The translations under genes and the position numbers were made by a program. This document shows positions 46,001-58,000 of a DNA stretch of 64,000 nucleotides, piece by piece (the stretch's first letter is position 1; the number at the start of each line of letters is the position of its first letter). The notes beneath the pieces are model-generated. The model was not told the DNA's origin, did not search any database, and saw nothing but the letters and a program-made list of their open reading frames with translations. The DNA comes from Leptodontidium sp. MPI-SDFR-AT-0119 (Eukaryota > Ascomycota > Leotiomycetes > Helotiales > Leptodontidiaceae), in the NCBI GenBank assembly GCA_020726505.1, contig JAHLEZ010000029.1, forward strand, positions 701,991 to 765,990, written 5' to 3'.

Positions 46001-48760
46001 CGCGAGTTCGTAATTAGTTATTAACGAACGCCCGTAAGAAAAAGCGTTTGTAAACTATAGCTAGTCGTTAATAAGACGGCCTCGTTAAAGTACTAGAACT
46101 ACTCTTAGTCGCTCTTAGTTAGTCCACAGGTAATATAAGTAGTATAATATATAAGATAACGAACATCCTCGACCTTATAAAGCTCTTTAAAGGACCGCGG
46201 CCCGCGAACGATTGTAAGTAAGAGCTGTAAGTAATATTACTCGCCCGAAACTAGGCTGTAATAATAAATACGGCCGATATTATACCCTCGCCGACGCCGT
46301 ACTTAGACTTTATAGTCCGCCTTTTAAATAAAGTGTTATAAGAACTCGTGATATAAGTATTAGCGGGCGTCCTCGTGCGTGGCATTGTACTTAAAGAAGG
46401 CTATTAACGTCGAGCGGGCATTTACGGCCTTTATAGCCACTTATTTAGGCAAGAAGTCGTTTGTAAAGTAAACTATATATTGCCCGGGGAAGTAAATCGC
46501 TAAATACTAGACTAAAGGGAACTCTTAGTACGTTACGTACTTGAATAAGCGCCAGAAAGCCTTTATAAGACCTACGTACTGTACTTAGATATAATAAGTA
46601 ATCTCGTCGTTTATATTAAAGACGGCAACTGTTATATAGTCTGTCCCTTTATAAATGTACTTATAAATATACTTAATCACTTATATAAAAGCGTAAACCT
46701 TAACGTTAATATACGAGTAGAACTTCTAAAGAAAGTATAAGTTATATAAGACTATTTAGTAGTTGTCACGGACGACTTCTTAGCCTAAGTAGCTTAGTTT
46801 ATAGACTGTGAACGTCTGGCCGTCGTCCCGGCGGCGGTACTTAGGATACCTGTCCTCGCGGACGATCGTCGTAGTCGTAAACGCCTTTAAGAACCTCTTT
46901 TAGTACGTAAGCGGGGCCGTAAGCGTCTTACGGACTATATATAGCGCTCTCGGGTTATCTTTAAGGCCATACAGTCCGTGAGACATCTAACTAGTAACGA
47001 CAGCCGTAAGTTCACTTGTAGGATCCTACGACGGGTCTAGGAGCTCGGCATAAACGACCTTGTCGACTAGCTCGGGCGTTAAGAAGATAGCTCCTCGCTT
47101 TAAAAATAGAAGCAAGTATATATATAAAAGGCCACGCTTTTAGTACTCGATCGTATAAACGTAGCCCGCGTATAGTCCGAAAAGGTGATTCTTGAGGTTC
47201 GTAAGGAGCTCCTTTATTTTAAGTATAAAGACCTAACAAAGGAGATCTAGACGGTTGACGGCCTACTATTCACGTAAGAGGTTCGCTATAATCTTAGGCT
47301 AATACAGGTTAGCCGTAAACGTAATAAAAAAGCTCGGCTTACTAAAGTACTATATAATAGTTATTAAGTCTTAAAAGAGCTATTATATAAAGCGATCACT
47401 GCTAGTAAAGCTCGACGGGAGGATAAACTAACGGCCGAGGTCGCCTATATTTACGTCCTCGCGGATAAAAGCGTTCGCAAGCCTAGTATATACGTCTGCG
47501 CGAATGTTCTATTAGTGTAATTATAGCTAGTTGAGTGCCGTTTTCTCGTAAGTAATATACGCGTCGACGATATATTACTATAAGAGGCGGCCGGCGTAGA
47601 AGAGCGGGGAGAAGGCCTTATAGACGTAAAGGTAATACTAGTAAAAGGCCCGCTACTCAAGCCGCGTCTGTTAACAGGTCTTGTTTTAGTCTCGTAATTG
47701 TAAACTATAGTGCTAGTTAGGGTCGCCGTACAGGAAGAGTAGGACGTAGTATAAGGGTATATACGTAACGTATATAACGTCGACTATATATATTTACAGA
47801 CGCTCGCGGCCCCCTTCACAGACCGTAAGAACTAAGTCGCGGCGGCTTATATTTATATACTCGTTCGGAATAATTACCGTGACTTCGTTACTAGTCGAGA
47901 GGTTCTTATAACGACGATCCGCGCCCGACTTTATAATTAAGCGTATTTACGAGTTAAGTAAGATCTAGAAATCAGTCTATTAGTCTATAAGACGCTCGTA
48001 GGCTGTCTTATAAACCGTAATAAACAAGTTATAGTCTATGAGCGTGTTTATAAGCCGTAAAAGGATTATATAATCTAAGTGAGGGAAGTTAGTCGCCCGT
48101 ACGTTCGTTATAAAAAGCGGGTCGTAGAAGAAGAGCAATGCGAAGGAGGGTTCTTCATGCGAAGCTAGTCGTAGCGGGCCTTAGAAGTAAAAGAGCTCGC
48201 TATAAATCTAGAAGTACTAAACGCCGCGTGAGAAGTCGATCCGTGTATCCTTCTTATAGTTAATTAACGTGAAGGCAAAAGTATAGTTATATACTTAGAT
48301 ATTCGTCCGAAAGTCTTAATAGAGCGGATTATCGCTTATAAAGAGATATTTGAGGTATAGCGGAGGCTTTTAGATCCGGGGAAGTATAACGTCGCCCTTT
48401 TTATAATAGGCCTCGAAGGGACCGTCTGTAAGAGAGAAGTAAAGGGCCCCGCAAGCCGTATAACGGCCCGTAAGTGGAGTAAAAATATAAGAGGGAGCTA
48501 GTCAGAAGCGTGAGAGGAAGCTAAGAGGCCGTATATTAGGGGGGTCGGTAGGAGGGTCCTTAAAGACGTTAATTGGGACTATAACGGACGGTTAATAGGT
48601 CTGTCGTGGGCGCTACGGAGCTAGTTCATTTATAAAGACGTCTATAAGGGGCTATTAACGGCGCTATGAAGTAGGAAGAGTATTTGGGTCGAGTTCTTGT
48701 AAAGTAGGGCGCTGCTAGGCGCGTCTAGTAGCCGACCGGTCCTATTAACTAGTTAGTTAA
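43100..48760 (-). mobile_element. RIPed Helitron (Rep/helicase rolling-circle transposon)
   Basis: Read on the minus strand, right to left. At 47.6-48.2 kb is the Helitron-like N region with relics of the VIIP...RRDLVLT...YYVLLFLYGDP block. At about 47.5 kb comes the Rep-associated EQ/LN-type segment, and near 45.6 kb a decayed Pif1-type Walker A (GPSSTSKTFLY, Gly-to-Ser changes as RIP produces), followed by GIAALLL. No full frame survives. A 69-codon open frame at 43913-44122 (-) with several Cys is a less mutated patch of unknown identity. The termini (5' TC, 3' CTRR) could not be fixed, so the limits are approximate. Confidence 0.75.
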
Positions 48761-49970
48761 GCCGGGAAAACGGGAAAAACAGGAAAATATAGACTCGACA
48801 ACTATTATAGCTCTTATATTACTTAGCGCCTACCTGTAGATAATTAGACGTAAGTCGGTTTTGTTTACAGCACGTACAAAAGCGAGGAGGGTCTATAAGG
48901 AGGAGAGAGAGTAATAAAAGACGTGACGAAACGCGACGAGACGCGATAAGTAGGCAGGTTTTTAGTGTTCCTCACGTGACCCGTATTTTCCACGGTGCAC
49001 TAGGAGCCAATCGCTAGAGGTGGTCCGACCGTACTTCAATATAGTAAAGAGATGAGATAATGCTAGAGCTCGGAGATCAGGTGCTAGAGCTCGGTGCTAA
49101 GTAATCAGGGCGCCCTGGCTTCTCTGTGCAGCAAGGCTGCCGAGCCTCAGGGCCAAGACGCACGTAATCCCTGAGATCGTAACAAGAAGGTGGAAGCGTT
49201 CGGCGACGTCGTTTGTCGCAATGCTGGAAGGAGTTTGGCCTCAACTCCCACTGTGCATTAGCAGCCTTTCAAGCCAAACGGCGGACTTCCCTTCGGCGCC
49301 CTCAATCAAACCTTGCCATCTTCCAGTGTATCCTTCTGCTTCCCCCATGACAGCCTCCACTCATCCTTCTTTAAATGTGAAATTCTTGATGCTACTATCG
49401 CTCCTGTATGTCCAGAGAGCATTCGAATAGTTGCATGCACATGCCGTTCCCTCGGGGTAGGTGGGGGTGGGGGTGGTGGTGGGGGTTGCCTTAGGGATCA
49501 AGCCACAAACCAGATTTGTGTGGCTGGGCTGAGATAGCGAACTAATCTTTATTTGGTTAGCACCAACTGATCTCACCCAGCGCAGCCTACGCTCTGCTCC
49601 ATCCGCACGCAAACTTTCTGATCCAACACCAGCGCTAACCAAAGCAGCTCGACTTCTACATTTTCCCCGGATGGAGCTAGTCTCTGTCCTTAGGGCCTGA
49701 CAGTTCACGCGCGGCTCCGGTCACAGTGGCAGATAGGATTGTGCTGGGGAGCGACCACGGGCGGTGGTCAGCATAGGAGGAAGGCGGCAACTCCTCAGGG
49801 TTTTCCTACCTCAACACAGCCTTAATCTCGTCAAAAAACTTGTAAGTATCCCGTGCTCAACACCTAACCTTGATCGGTTAGGGTTGAAAAAGGTATTCAC
49901 TAAACCATAACATTAGTTTCGTTCGATTAAAGATCTGCCAGAAACTCGCGGCCTCGCAGCTATACCCAAA
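48761..49970. other. Intergenic: RIP boundary and HET promoter, with a G-rich tract
   Basis: Normal composition resumes at about 48.96 kb. GTGCTAGAGCTCGG-like direct repeats sit at 49062-49098. A G-rich tract lies at 49453-49487. A 115-codon minus-strand open frame (49361-49708) spans that tract; its Pro/Thr repeat is a by-product of the G-run, and I recognise no family. Confidence 0.5.
49453..49487 (+). promoter_or_regulatory. G-rich tract with G-quadruplex potential
   Basis: Four or more runs of 3-5 G separated by 1-3 bases on the + strand, about 480 bases upstream of the HET start codon. It meets the simple G3+N1-7 rule; function is not shown. Confidence 0.5.
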
Positions 49971-51774
49971 ATGCGACTCCTACACGCAAAGACGAGGGAA
50001 TTACATACGAAGACAGACAATGAGATACCCGACTATGCGATCTTATCACACACTTGGCACAGTAACAAATATGAGGAAGTGTTGCTTGAAGATCTTCAAG
50101 ACATCTCTCGAGCGTCCAAGAAAGCTGGTTTTGCAAAGATTGGGCTGTGTTGTGAACAAGCGCTGAGAGATTGCCTCGAATGGGTCTGGATAGACACCTG
50201 CTGCATCGAGAAGGCTAGCAGCACAGAGCTTTCCGAGGCAATCAATTCTATGTACCGCTGGTACCAGAACGCGAAAGTCTGTTATGCTTATCTAGAAGAT
50301 ATCCCAAGCGAATATACTCGTGAAGACCTTCAAAATAGTCGTTGGTTTAAGCGAGCTTGGACCTTACAAGAGCTACTGGCACCGATGAAAGTAGTCTTCT
50401 ACTCAAAGGAATGGTTATCGATTGGGACAAAAGCCAGCCTACAGACTGCTATCTCTGAGATCACCGGCATCGACGAAAATTACCTTGCCCGCGGATGGTT
50501 ACCAGGAGCAAGTGTGGCTAAAAGGATGTCTTGGGCGGCAAATAGAGAAGCAACAAGATCAGAAGACATTGCATATTCTCTCTTTGGAATCTTCAATGTC
50601 CACATGCCACTGCTATATGGAGAGGGACAACTAAAGGCATTCAGAAGACTACAAGAGGAAATTATGAGGACCTCGAATGACCATACTTTACTCGCCTGGG
50701 AACCATCGCGTAAGACATCCAACGATTCACAGAATGAAGAAAGCGCCTCAAGTATTCATAGAGACGGTTCGACAGATAGGCGGGTGAGACTCCTACACAA
50801 GTTTCGTTCTGACTTTTACAAGTAATCAGAATCGCTGACTTCGTGTACAGATTGGACTTAGTGAAAGCCGGCATGAATACGGCTTACTTGCTACGTGCCC
50901 AGCTGACTTCCTCGGGTCATGTGACCTGGTGCCAATTCCACACAACGACAATTACAACCTTACCAACACTGGCCTTCAGATCAAGCTTCGTTTAAGCCAA
51001 GAGTTTACTCCTCGGGGTCAATCCTATGCAGAGACTCGTTCAACTTTTACAGTCGAAGACACGACTTATGAGCTTCTGGACGCATATTTGAGCTGTCGGC
51101 AAAACAGTTATCCATTCCGAACAGTGGCAATCATGCTGCAACCAGGCGAACCGGGGAGATGCAGACGACGTCTAAATTCTGGCTTAAAGTTTGAGAATCC
51201 CAAAGCGCTTTCCAGATTCGTTAAGCAGGAGATTTTCATCGAGAACAAAGATTTCGAAGACAACGTCTCGCGCTTATATCCTTATTGGTCTTTCATCCTT
51301 TTGTTGCCTCATATGCTAGAGGTAGTTGAAGTTTATCCTCCCGAGTTCTGGTTCTCAAAACACGGTGTAGTCTCAGATCTAAAGGAGGGAGAGAACCTCC
51401 AACATTGGTGCGCTTGCTTGCTGATCAATGTCAACTTGTCAAAGCAAACACAGATCATACTTGTTCTTGGCAAGAACTACAACGCTCCTGGTGATCGTCC
51501 ACTGTGGGTGAAAACGGTGGACTTCTTATTCAATTTCTATGGTGGAGGACTAGGAGGAATACAAGTTTCTTCATGGTGCAAGCTACTCAAGGTCCAGGCA
51601 AATCAAACCCTCGAAGAATTACACCAAACAATTTGCCTTCCTGAGAGTAAAATTCAAAGAAAGGTTATGTACAGTATTTCGGACACTAATGATCTGTGTG
51701 TCGAGATTCAAGGGTGGCGATATGTTCCTAGTTTGTTCAAGACATTGAATATTGTCGAAGTAGAAATTATTTAG
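49971..51774 (+). CDS. HET-domain (heterokaryon incompatibility) protein
   Basis: Fungal allorecognition/immunity-type protein of the HET (HET-E/HET-D/TOL-like) family. Exons 49971-50783 and 50851-51774 give 578 residues. The HET domain starts near residue 22 (YAILSHTW). WIDTCCIEK at 73-81 is the second block, with Glu where Asp is usual, and WTLQELLAP at 130-138 is the third. Then come SEDIAYSLFGIF and MPLLYGEG. The second exon opens with the usual post-HET block (YGLLATCPADF) and has no WD or NACHT repeats, so this is the short stand-alone class. It sits in a small non-RIPed island between a Helitron and a telomeric gene relic, typical of variable subtelomeric HET loci. It appears intact. 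Confidence 0.9.
50784..50850 (+). other. Intron of the HET gene
   Basis: 67 bp, GTGAGA...GTACAG, phase 0, branch CGCTGACTT 10-15 bases before the acceptor. A later GTAATC donor would leave only 30 bp, which is too short. Confidence 0.75.
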
Positions 51775-53510
51775 GTGTTTGTCTTTTTTGTAATAAATCA
51801 TTAGAGAACAGGCTCAGGATTGTTTTCTCGAATTTTAATAGCAGTCGATTTGTGTTAGAGGGAACTCCAGGCGTTCATTGACTCCATCATCTCGAGCAAT
51901 GTCTGCCGTTTGGCATCCAAACACACATTTACCTTGACTTCCCCACTATCGGAACGCTCCATCAGGCATCCGCCATGCCAATGCTCGCCAGCCCCCCTAG
52001 GGAGGTAATCACACTTTCGCTATTGAGCTTGAAACCGAGGATTTCCTTAACCTTCGACTTACCTGCCAGGACCTGAACTCGAAGTCGTTTTCTTAATTCT
52101 TAGGTTGTTATTTTAAGGTTCGCTACCACATGCAAGACTGCCGGAGCTGCTACAATTTCCATGAAGTCTCTGCGCATCTAGTCTTTGGCCCTTCGCTGCA
52201 GACCCTAGAGATATGCGTAGACCATCTAATTGAGAACCCGCCTCTCTACCAATCCGGCACCTGGATCAGCCCCGGTAACTGGGCTCTCTTAGCTGAAAGT
52301 GATGTCGAAGCTACTGTAAACAAGGAGGGATATATCTATTGTTTAGAGGACCAGAAACGCCTGAAGTGAGTGGGGGCTCGATACGGCATACCTAACGCGT
52401 GCTTTAATCAACCTGTTTAACTGGGAGACCGTCTGTATTAATGATACCCAGCGGCCTTGGGGAGCAGCTTCGCAGAAGAGACAAACCGGAGTCAGGCCAA
52501 TCTCAAGCATAGGGCACATCGAGAGCATTGATTAACGTCTCACCCCCACTTCCGATCACCCGAGCTTAACACACCGCTACTCTTACCTACCAACTTAAAT
52601 AATTATTAACTCTCTTAATTTTTAATCGATTTCTTTGAAATTTAGAATATAAATTGTTCTCATTATAAAGCCTAACTACACTAAGTATAACGTTATTTAT
52701 ACGCTTGTGGAGGTCGTAAATAGTAAGTCTTTACAAAGGCAGCGCTTAAGTAAGGTGTTCTAAAGTTTACACTTTATAATCACAACGCAACGACTTTATC
52801 ACGCCAAGAGGCCGCTAGCCATTTACAAAGGCTACCTAGGATAATAGAGAATCAATTAACTAATTAGGTTTTAACTTAAGAGTCTCTTACTCGTGAAGTT
52901 ACGTATACACAAATTAGGGTCTTTAAACAGAGGCTTTTGGCTCTTTAAAGCGACCACCTACTACTCAGAAAACGTTAGATATCACGATTTCTAACACACA
53001 ACCCTATTTTAAAAACGAAAAAGCAAATATACGCCAATTCTATACGTGTCAACTGCGCTTGTTCTAAAGTTATTAGGCCTTAGTTCCAAAAACTAGAGAT
53101 CCCTGCTATCAAGGCCATTCCAGCTAGCCAACGATAGGCCGACTTCTGAAGACCGGGCAGCCCGGTTAATATGCGAAATTGTTTCCAATGTACAGGTTTG
53201 AATTGGTATACCAATGCCGTCTATCATCTTTTGCTTCTTCAGCTGACCCTAGATTGGACAGTGGTACGAAAGAATTAAATTTTCTATTTCAGTAGTTGAT
53301 CAAAGCACAACGACAGGGTGAGTCGTCTACCGCGTGCATAAAGTTGGTTATGGAGAGTAATAGCCAGTGAGGGTAGGCAGGCCGTAACGCCTTTAGGAAG
53401 CACTAACTTCGACCAAAGAAATGAAATTCCAGACAGACTCTTGCAGCAAACGCTTTTTGAAGGATAACGCGACCCAATTGGTCTAGTCTCGCAAGAGGAA
53501 AGCCAAATGA
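51775..53510. other. Intergenic with a short unassigned open frame and a RIPed patch
   Basis: A 79-codon + strand frame (52130-52369) has no recognisable family and no clear gene structure. From about 52.55 to 53.1 kb the sequence is AT-rich with RIP-like decay. From 53.1 kb the composition recovers towards the APH relic. Nothing else can be supported. Confidence 0.45.
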
Positions 53511-53918
53511 CAGAGAGATTCATTCTACTTGAAGCATGTCGACGATAAAGGCGACCACTTACTCATCGATGAGCAGCTGAACATCACCGGCACCATCAAC
53601 CGGCAAATGGCACGCATTGTACCTCGACACGAAGCTTTTGGACTATCGCTTGTTACAGCAGATATGAAGGCCTTATGCACTAGGAAATTCTCACTAAGCC
53701 CCAACGATCCTGTACTGGCTAATATACTAGGGAGAAGAGGCTTGTCTGATCTGGCAAGAAATATAACTGATGAAAAAGTAAGAAGATTTTTTGGGGGCCT
53801 GGCCTTGGAGCCAGAATGGAGGTATGCCCTGCCGTTGGCAAATGCAATATTGAAAGCGTTTGGGGTGGTGGAAGGTTGGTCGGTGGAAAGAGAGCGCGCT
53901 GAAGGAATACAAGACTAA
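53511..53918 (+). pseudogene. APH-family phosphotransferase-like, 5'-truncated relic
   Basis: The C-terminal half of a fungal aminoglycoside-phosphotransferase-like kinase. It reads FYLKHVDDKGDHLLID (catalytic-loop region), then ITGTINRQMARIVPRHEAFG, LVTADMKAL, and a conserved RRFFGGLALEPEW block. The usual Asp-Trp of the metal-binding IIDWQ motif is changed to IN-R. The frame is closed upstream by TGA at 53508, and only scattered similarity remains before it, so the N-lobe is lost. The ORF has no ATG at its start (53529 is TTG). It probably comes from one of the expanded APH families of Pezizomycotina. Confidence 0.75.
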
Positions 53919-54240
53919 TGAACGCCTAAAGGGCCTCATTGGTTGTTCTTCACAGGTGGGGTGACAAATGCATCCAGCACAGCGATAGACCGTCTAGGGA
54001 AAGAGGAATAGGCAATTGCATAAATAAGTGGGGCAGGCCTGGCCTGGCCTACCTCTTATGTGAGGGTGGTGTTTTAGTAAAACACTAAAACTCGGGTGCT
54101 GTGATTGGCCCGAGCGTTGCTGACTAAGGCGGTTTCCGGTAAGACACTATTTAGTAAGACACTAGTTTGCCTATACCACTATTTCCGTCTTAAACTCGAC
54201 TCTCTTTACGTACGAGTATAATGTTTTTATATAATCCGGT
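53919..54240. other. Intergenic before the telomeric gene relic
   Basis: About 320 bases, unRIPed up to about 54.16 kb. It contains a near-repeat of GTAAGACACTA (54138 and 54153) and the related GTAAAACACTA. No gene seen. Confidence 0.45.
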
Positions 54241-54746
54241 GTACTAAGTGGCTGTGTGTTATGTCTGTAAGTCCTGTATTATTCCTGGGCGCTTAAGTCA
54301 AGAGCGTCACTTCTGAGTAGTACTACACCGACTCTTTAGTAAAGAGCTTAAGACTATAGTCTAACTCTTAAGCAGCTATAATCTAAAGATAATTAAAGAG
54401 CTAAAAGAGTAGAAGCCTCGAATCGAGGACTATTGTTAAGTAATTAAGCACTTGGCTTATTATAGTGGCTTTTACTACCTATAACTAGAGTGCTAGTATA
54501 ATACTCATTATTTCCGTGAAATAAAGAAACATATACCTTTAGTCTATTAAATTAAGGCTATAGTCTATAAAAAAACTATACTGTAGAAAGAGGTTAAGCT
54601 TTAGACATATTTTATAGGGTATAAGAAGATTAATTACTTTATAGTAATAAACAATTAAGAGAAGGAAAGGGTGTCTAAACAAGTTAGTGATTTTATTCTC
54701 TTAACGTAACTTAAAAAGGAGCTATTTAAAAAGTTAAAAAAAGATT

Positions 54747-55003
54747 TATTAGTCCACAGGTCTTTATATAGTTATACTTCGGTCTGGAAAGGGGGTGCAG
54801 GTTAAAGTCAGGGGTCAGAGCTTAGCCGGACTAGTTTCGGTAGAGATTCAGTGGGGTTTCGTAGTATATAGTCTAGCTCTCCTTACACTCTCTTAGAATA
54901 TATACAGATTTTTAAACTAACTATTTATTACTTTATTACTATACTCACATTTTAAATATATTTACACTTACGGCGTGATATATAAACCAGTACTACACCG
55001 ACA
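54747..55003 (+). repeat. 5' LTR of the Copia element
   Basis: 257 bp, starting TATTAGTCC (RIPed TGTTGGTCC) and ending ACCGACA. Confidence 0.9.
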
Positions 55004-58000
55004 CTAATTAATAACAAGCTTATATCGTTAACCTTACTATAAATAAAAAAGGTCTCAGGCTATAGAGCAGATTTTAGGCTTTAACTTAAGGAGTACTTTA
55101 CTGTATTTTCCTAAAAGGGCAGTTTACCTTTTCTAGATCGTGGAGGGAAAGTAACTTCTCTCTTAAGACTCGATTAGGACGACTACACGTTAGAGAAGAG
55201 CTATTATAATACGACAGTTACTTTACGAAGACTGTTAATTTAATATCTTTAAATCTAGAACTTTAGACCTTTAAGAGACTTATCTAGGAACCTACTAGAT
55301 CGCTTACGAATCGAATCCGACATAATAGCAGATACTTCGGCGGAGCTAAAATTAACTTTAGAAACATTTAATAATACAGTAACACTAGATCTTAGTCTAA
55401 TTTTCACGGGAGACGTAATAATATACTCGTAGAAGTTCTATGAGTCCTTTTATAACGGCCGTATTAAGGGAGAATTCCTTTTCTAAGACTTTTAGGAGTA
55501 TTTTAAGGGTTAGACAGTAAAGGAGTTTAAGTTAATTAAAGTTACAGAACGCATATACCTTAGGGACGACTTACGAGCCTTTAGTGTATTTATACGACGA
55601 TAAAGGGGGACGAGGACGGTAAAGGCTTTAGCGGAGGCAGTGTAAGTTAAGGAAAATTTATAACTAGAGGACTAAATAGAGATGTAAATTCGGAATTACC
55701 CCGAATCAGTACTAAATTATATTCGGGAATTACTCTCTTAACTACTACTGTTATTTCTAATAACACTTTAATAAAATTAATCCCTAATGTCTCCACAATA
55801 CTAACCAGAAGTAGTCATTTATTCCGTAGAGGAAGACACTCCTTTAAAAGGGTTAAAAGTAAAGCTTACGGAGACGATTCAGCTATTAAGATCACTTAAG
55901 ATTTCCTTTATTAAAAGAGATAAGGTCGAGGATCTATATAATATAACCCCTTCACTTATAGTCCTAAAGAAAGAGTTCTTATTTACTCCTAAGAGGGATC
56001 CCCTAAGTAATCTCCACCTGTGGAGATTAAATGACCACGCGTTACCGAATCCCACACTAACGCCAGTAATACACTCACGGGACAAGTTATTACCACTATT
56101 TAAGGTTCCTAGGACTACCAGACTACATACGGAGTCGATTCGACTATTATAATATGTCATAGATCTATTAACCCTAGACTAAGCAAAATCGTTAATAAAC
56201 CTTACTAAAATATACACTAAGGAGCTCTAATACAGCGGAGACAAAGACCACTTAAATAAGAAGCTCCACATCTTCGCCGACCTATATTAGAGAGTATTAA
56301 TTAAGACTAAAGTCTAGAACTAAGCCTTTTTATCGATACTACGAGACAGAGCTAGTTTATACTATTACTAGTACTTCTAAAATAAGGGGTACTCATTTAA
56401 TAAGCTTATCAAGACGACTCGTAAACACTTTAAGACAAAGGAGAGAGCTAATAAGTTCCTCAGCCAGTAGTTTAATTTGACTTTCTCGCTATTTCAAGAG
56501 GAGCCTCACTAGACGGGAAAACTAATACTAACCTAATTAGAGAACTTCGCCAAAGAACTACAAAGTATTTAGCTTAGCCTAAAAGACAATAATATACAGA
56601 ACAACAAGACACTCCGCGATAAGCTTATATAAAGAGTATTAAGGAACCCCCTCTTTAAAATAGCCTTATTTTAAGCACCTTTTACTTTCCTTATATTAAT
56701 AAATAGTCTTCGCTCCGCCGTCGGCATTAAAGTAACTTATGACTCGGGATTAAGGGTAAGTAAGTACTCCAGATTACATACGAATCGCCACTAATCTTAT
56801 GTCGTAAATAAGGCGACTTATTACTTTAACTGTAAGATGAAATTTTCAAGTAAAAACAAACGCGGAGATAAATTCTAGCCTATACTAGGCTATATAGGCT
56901 ATATTATCTACAAGAAGATAGATTATTATAATAAGCGCCACTTTAACGAAGAGTAAGTAACGTTAAAAGCACAATACTTCGTAGCGCGTAAGGCCAAAGG
57001 AATAAAGGCTATAAATAAGACCTTTAAGAGTTACTTAACTTATATTAAGGAGATTAACCCTAATTCGAACTAGAACTGGACTATATCCGGACACTATTTA
57101 AGAAACTACTAAGATGCGGATTTAGACACTTTAATAAATATTAACAATTCTTTAGAGAGTTCCGACGACAATAATAACAATAACACTACAAACTTCACGA
57201 CTATATTTATAATAAGTGAGGCATAATATAATATACAAGAAGTTATAGGGCAACTTAAGGAGAGGAAGGCTACTTACATCCTAGAAAGCAAAATCAAGAG
57301 ACCCACTCCTAGTGAGGCCTATATAACGTAATAGATAAATAGATTCTTTTAAAGACTATTAATTAACATAAAGGTATTTAATAAAAACACAGGAGGAGTC
57401 AACTAATTACGAGCTTTATAACGAATTTAAGATGTCAAGTTTGACACTAGCTAGGCGAACTAGAGCCGGATTATATTTAGTGCCGGTTCGCGACTATCTC
57501 TAGGGGTTACCATAGTTAACACTCTAGCTAGAGAAATAGACTTCTAAATCGTGGACGCAAATATTTTATTTCTAGTTTATTTATAATAACTAGATGCGCT
57601 GAATACGTAGTATAACAACTTGCGCAACGTCTTGATTTAAGGCGATAAGAAGTACTTAATTATACAAAAGTATAAGCATTTATAGCTACTTTTAGATTAA
57701 TATTATCAATTACTGGACACTTCGACTGGAACGATAAATATATACTACTTAACTAAACTAGAAATACGTCGGCTTTATAGGCGTTTCGGACACCCTTTAG
57801 TAAGACGTCTTTAATACCTGTTAGATTAAGCTGGCTATAAGTATGACTCGGAAGTTATATTAAGGGTTAAAGAGATGTGTGAGTATTACTAGAAACATAT
57901 AAATACTTTATATAAGTTCCGCTTTAAGTTACAAGACGACGTCGACTTTAATTATATAGTCTACGTTAATATCGTAATGTTTAGAGAACGATATGCCCTC

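Noticed and set aside
49361..49708. 115-codon minus-strand frame before the HET gene
   Set aside because: Its Pro/Thr repeat comes from the G-rich tract and there is no family resemblance.
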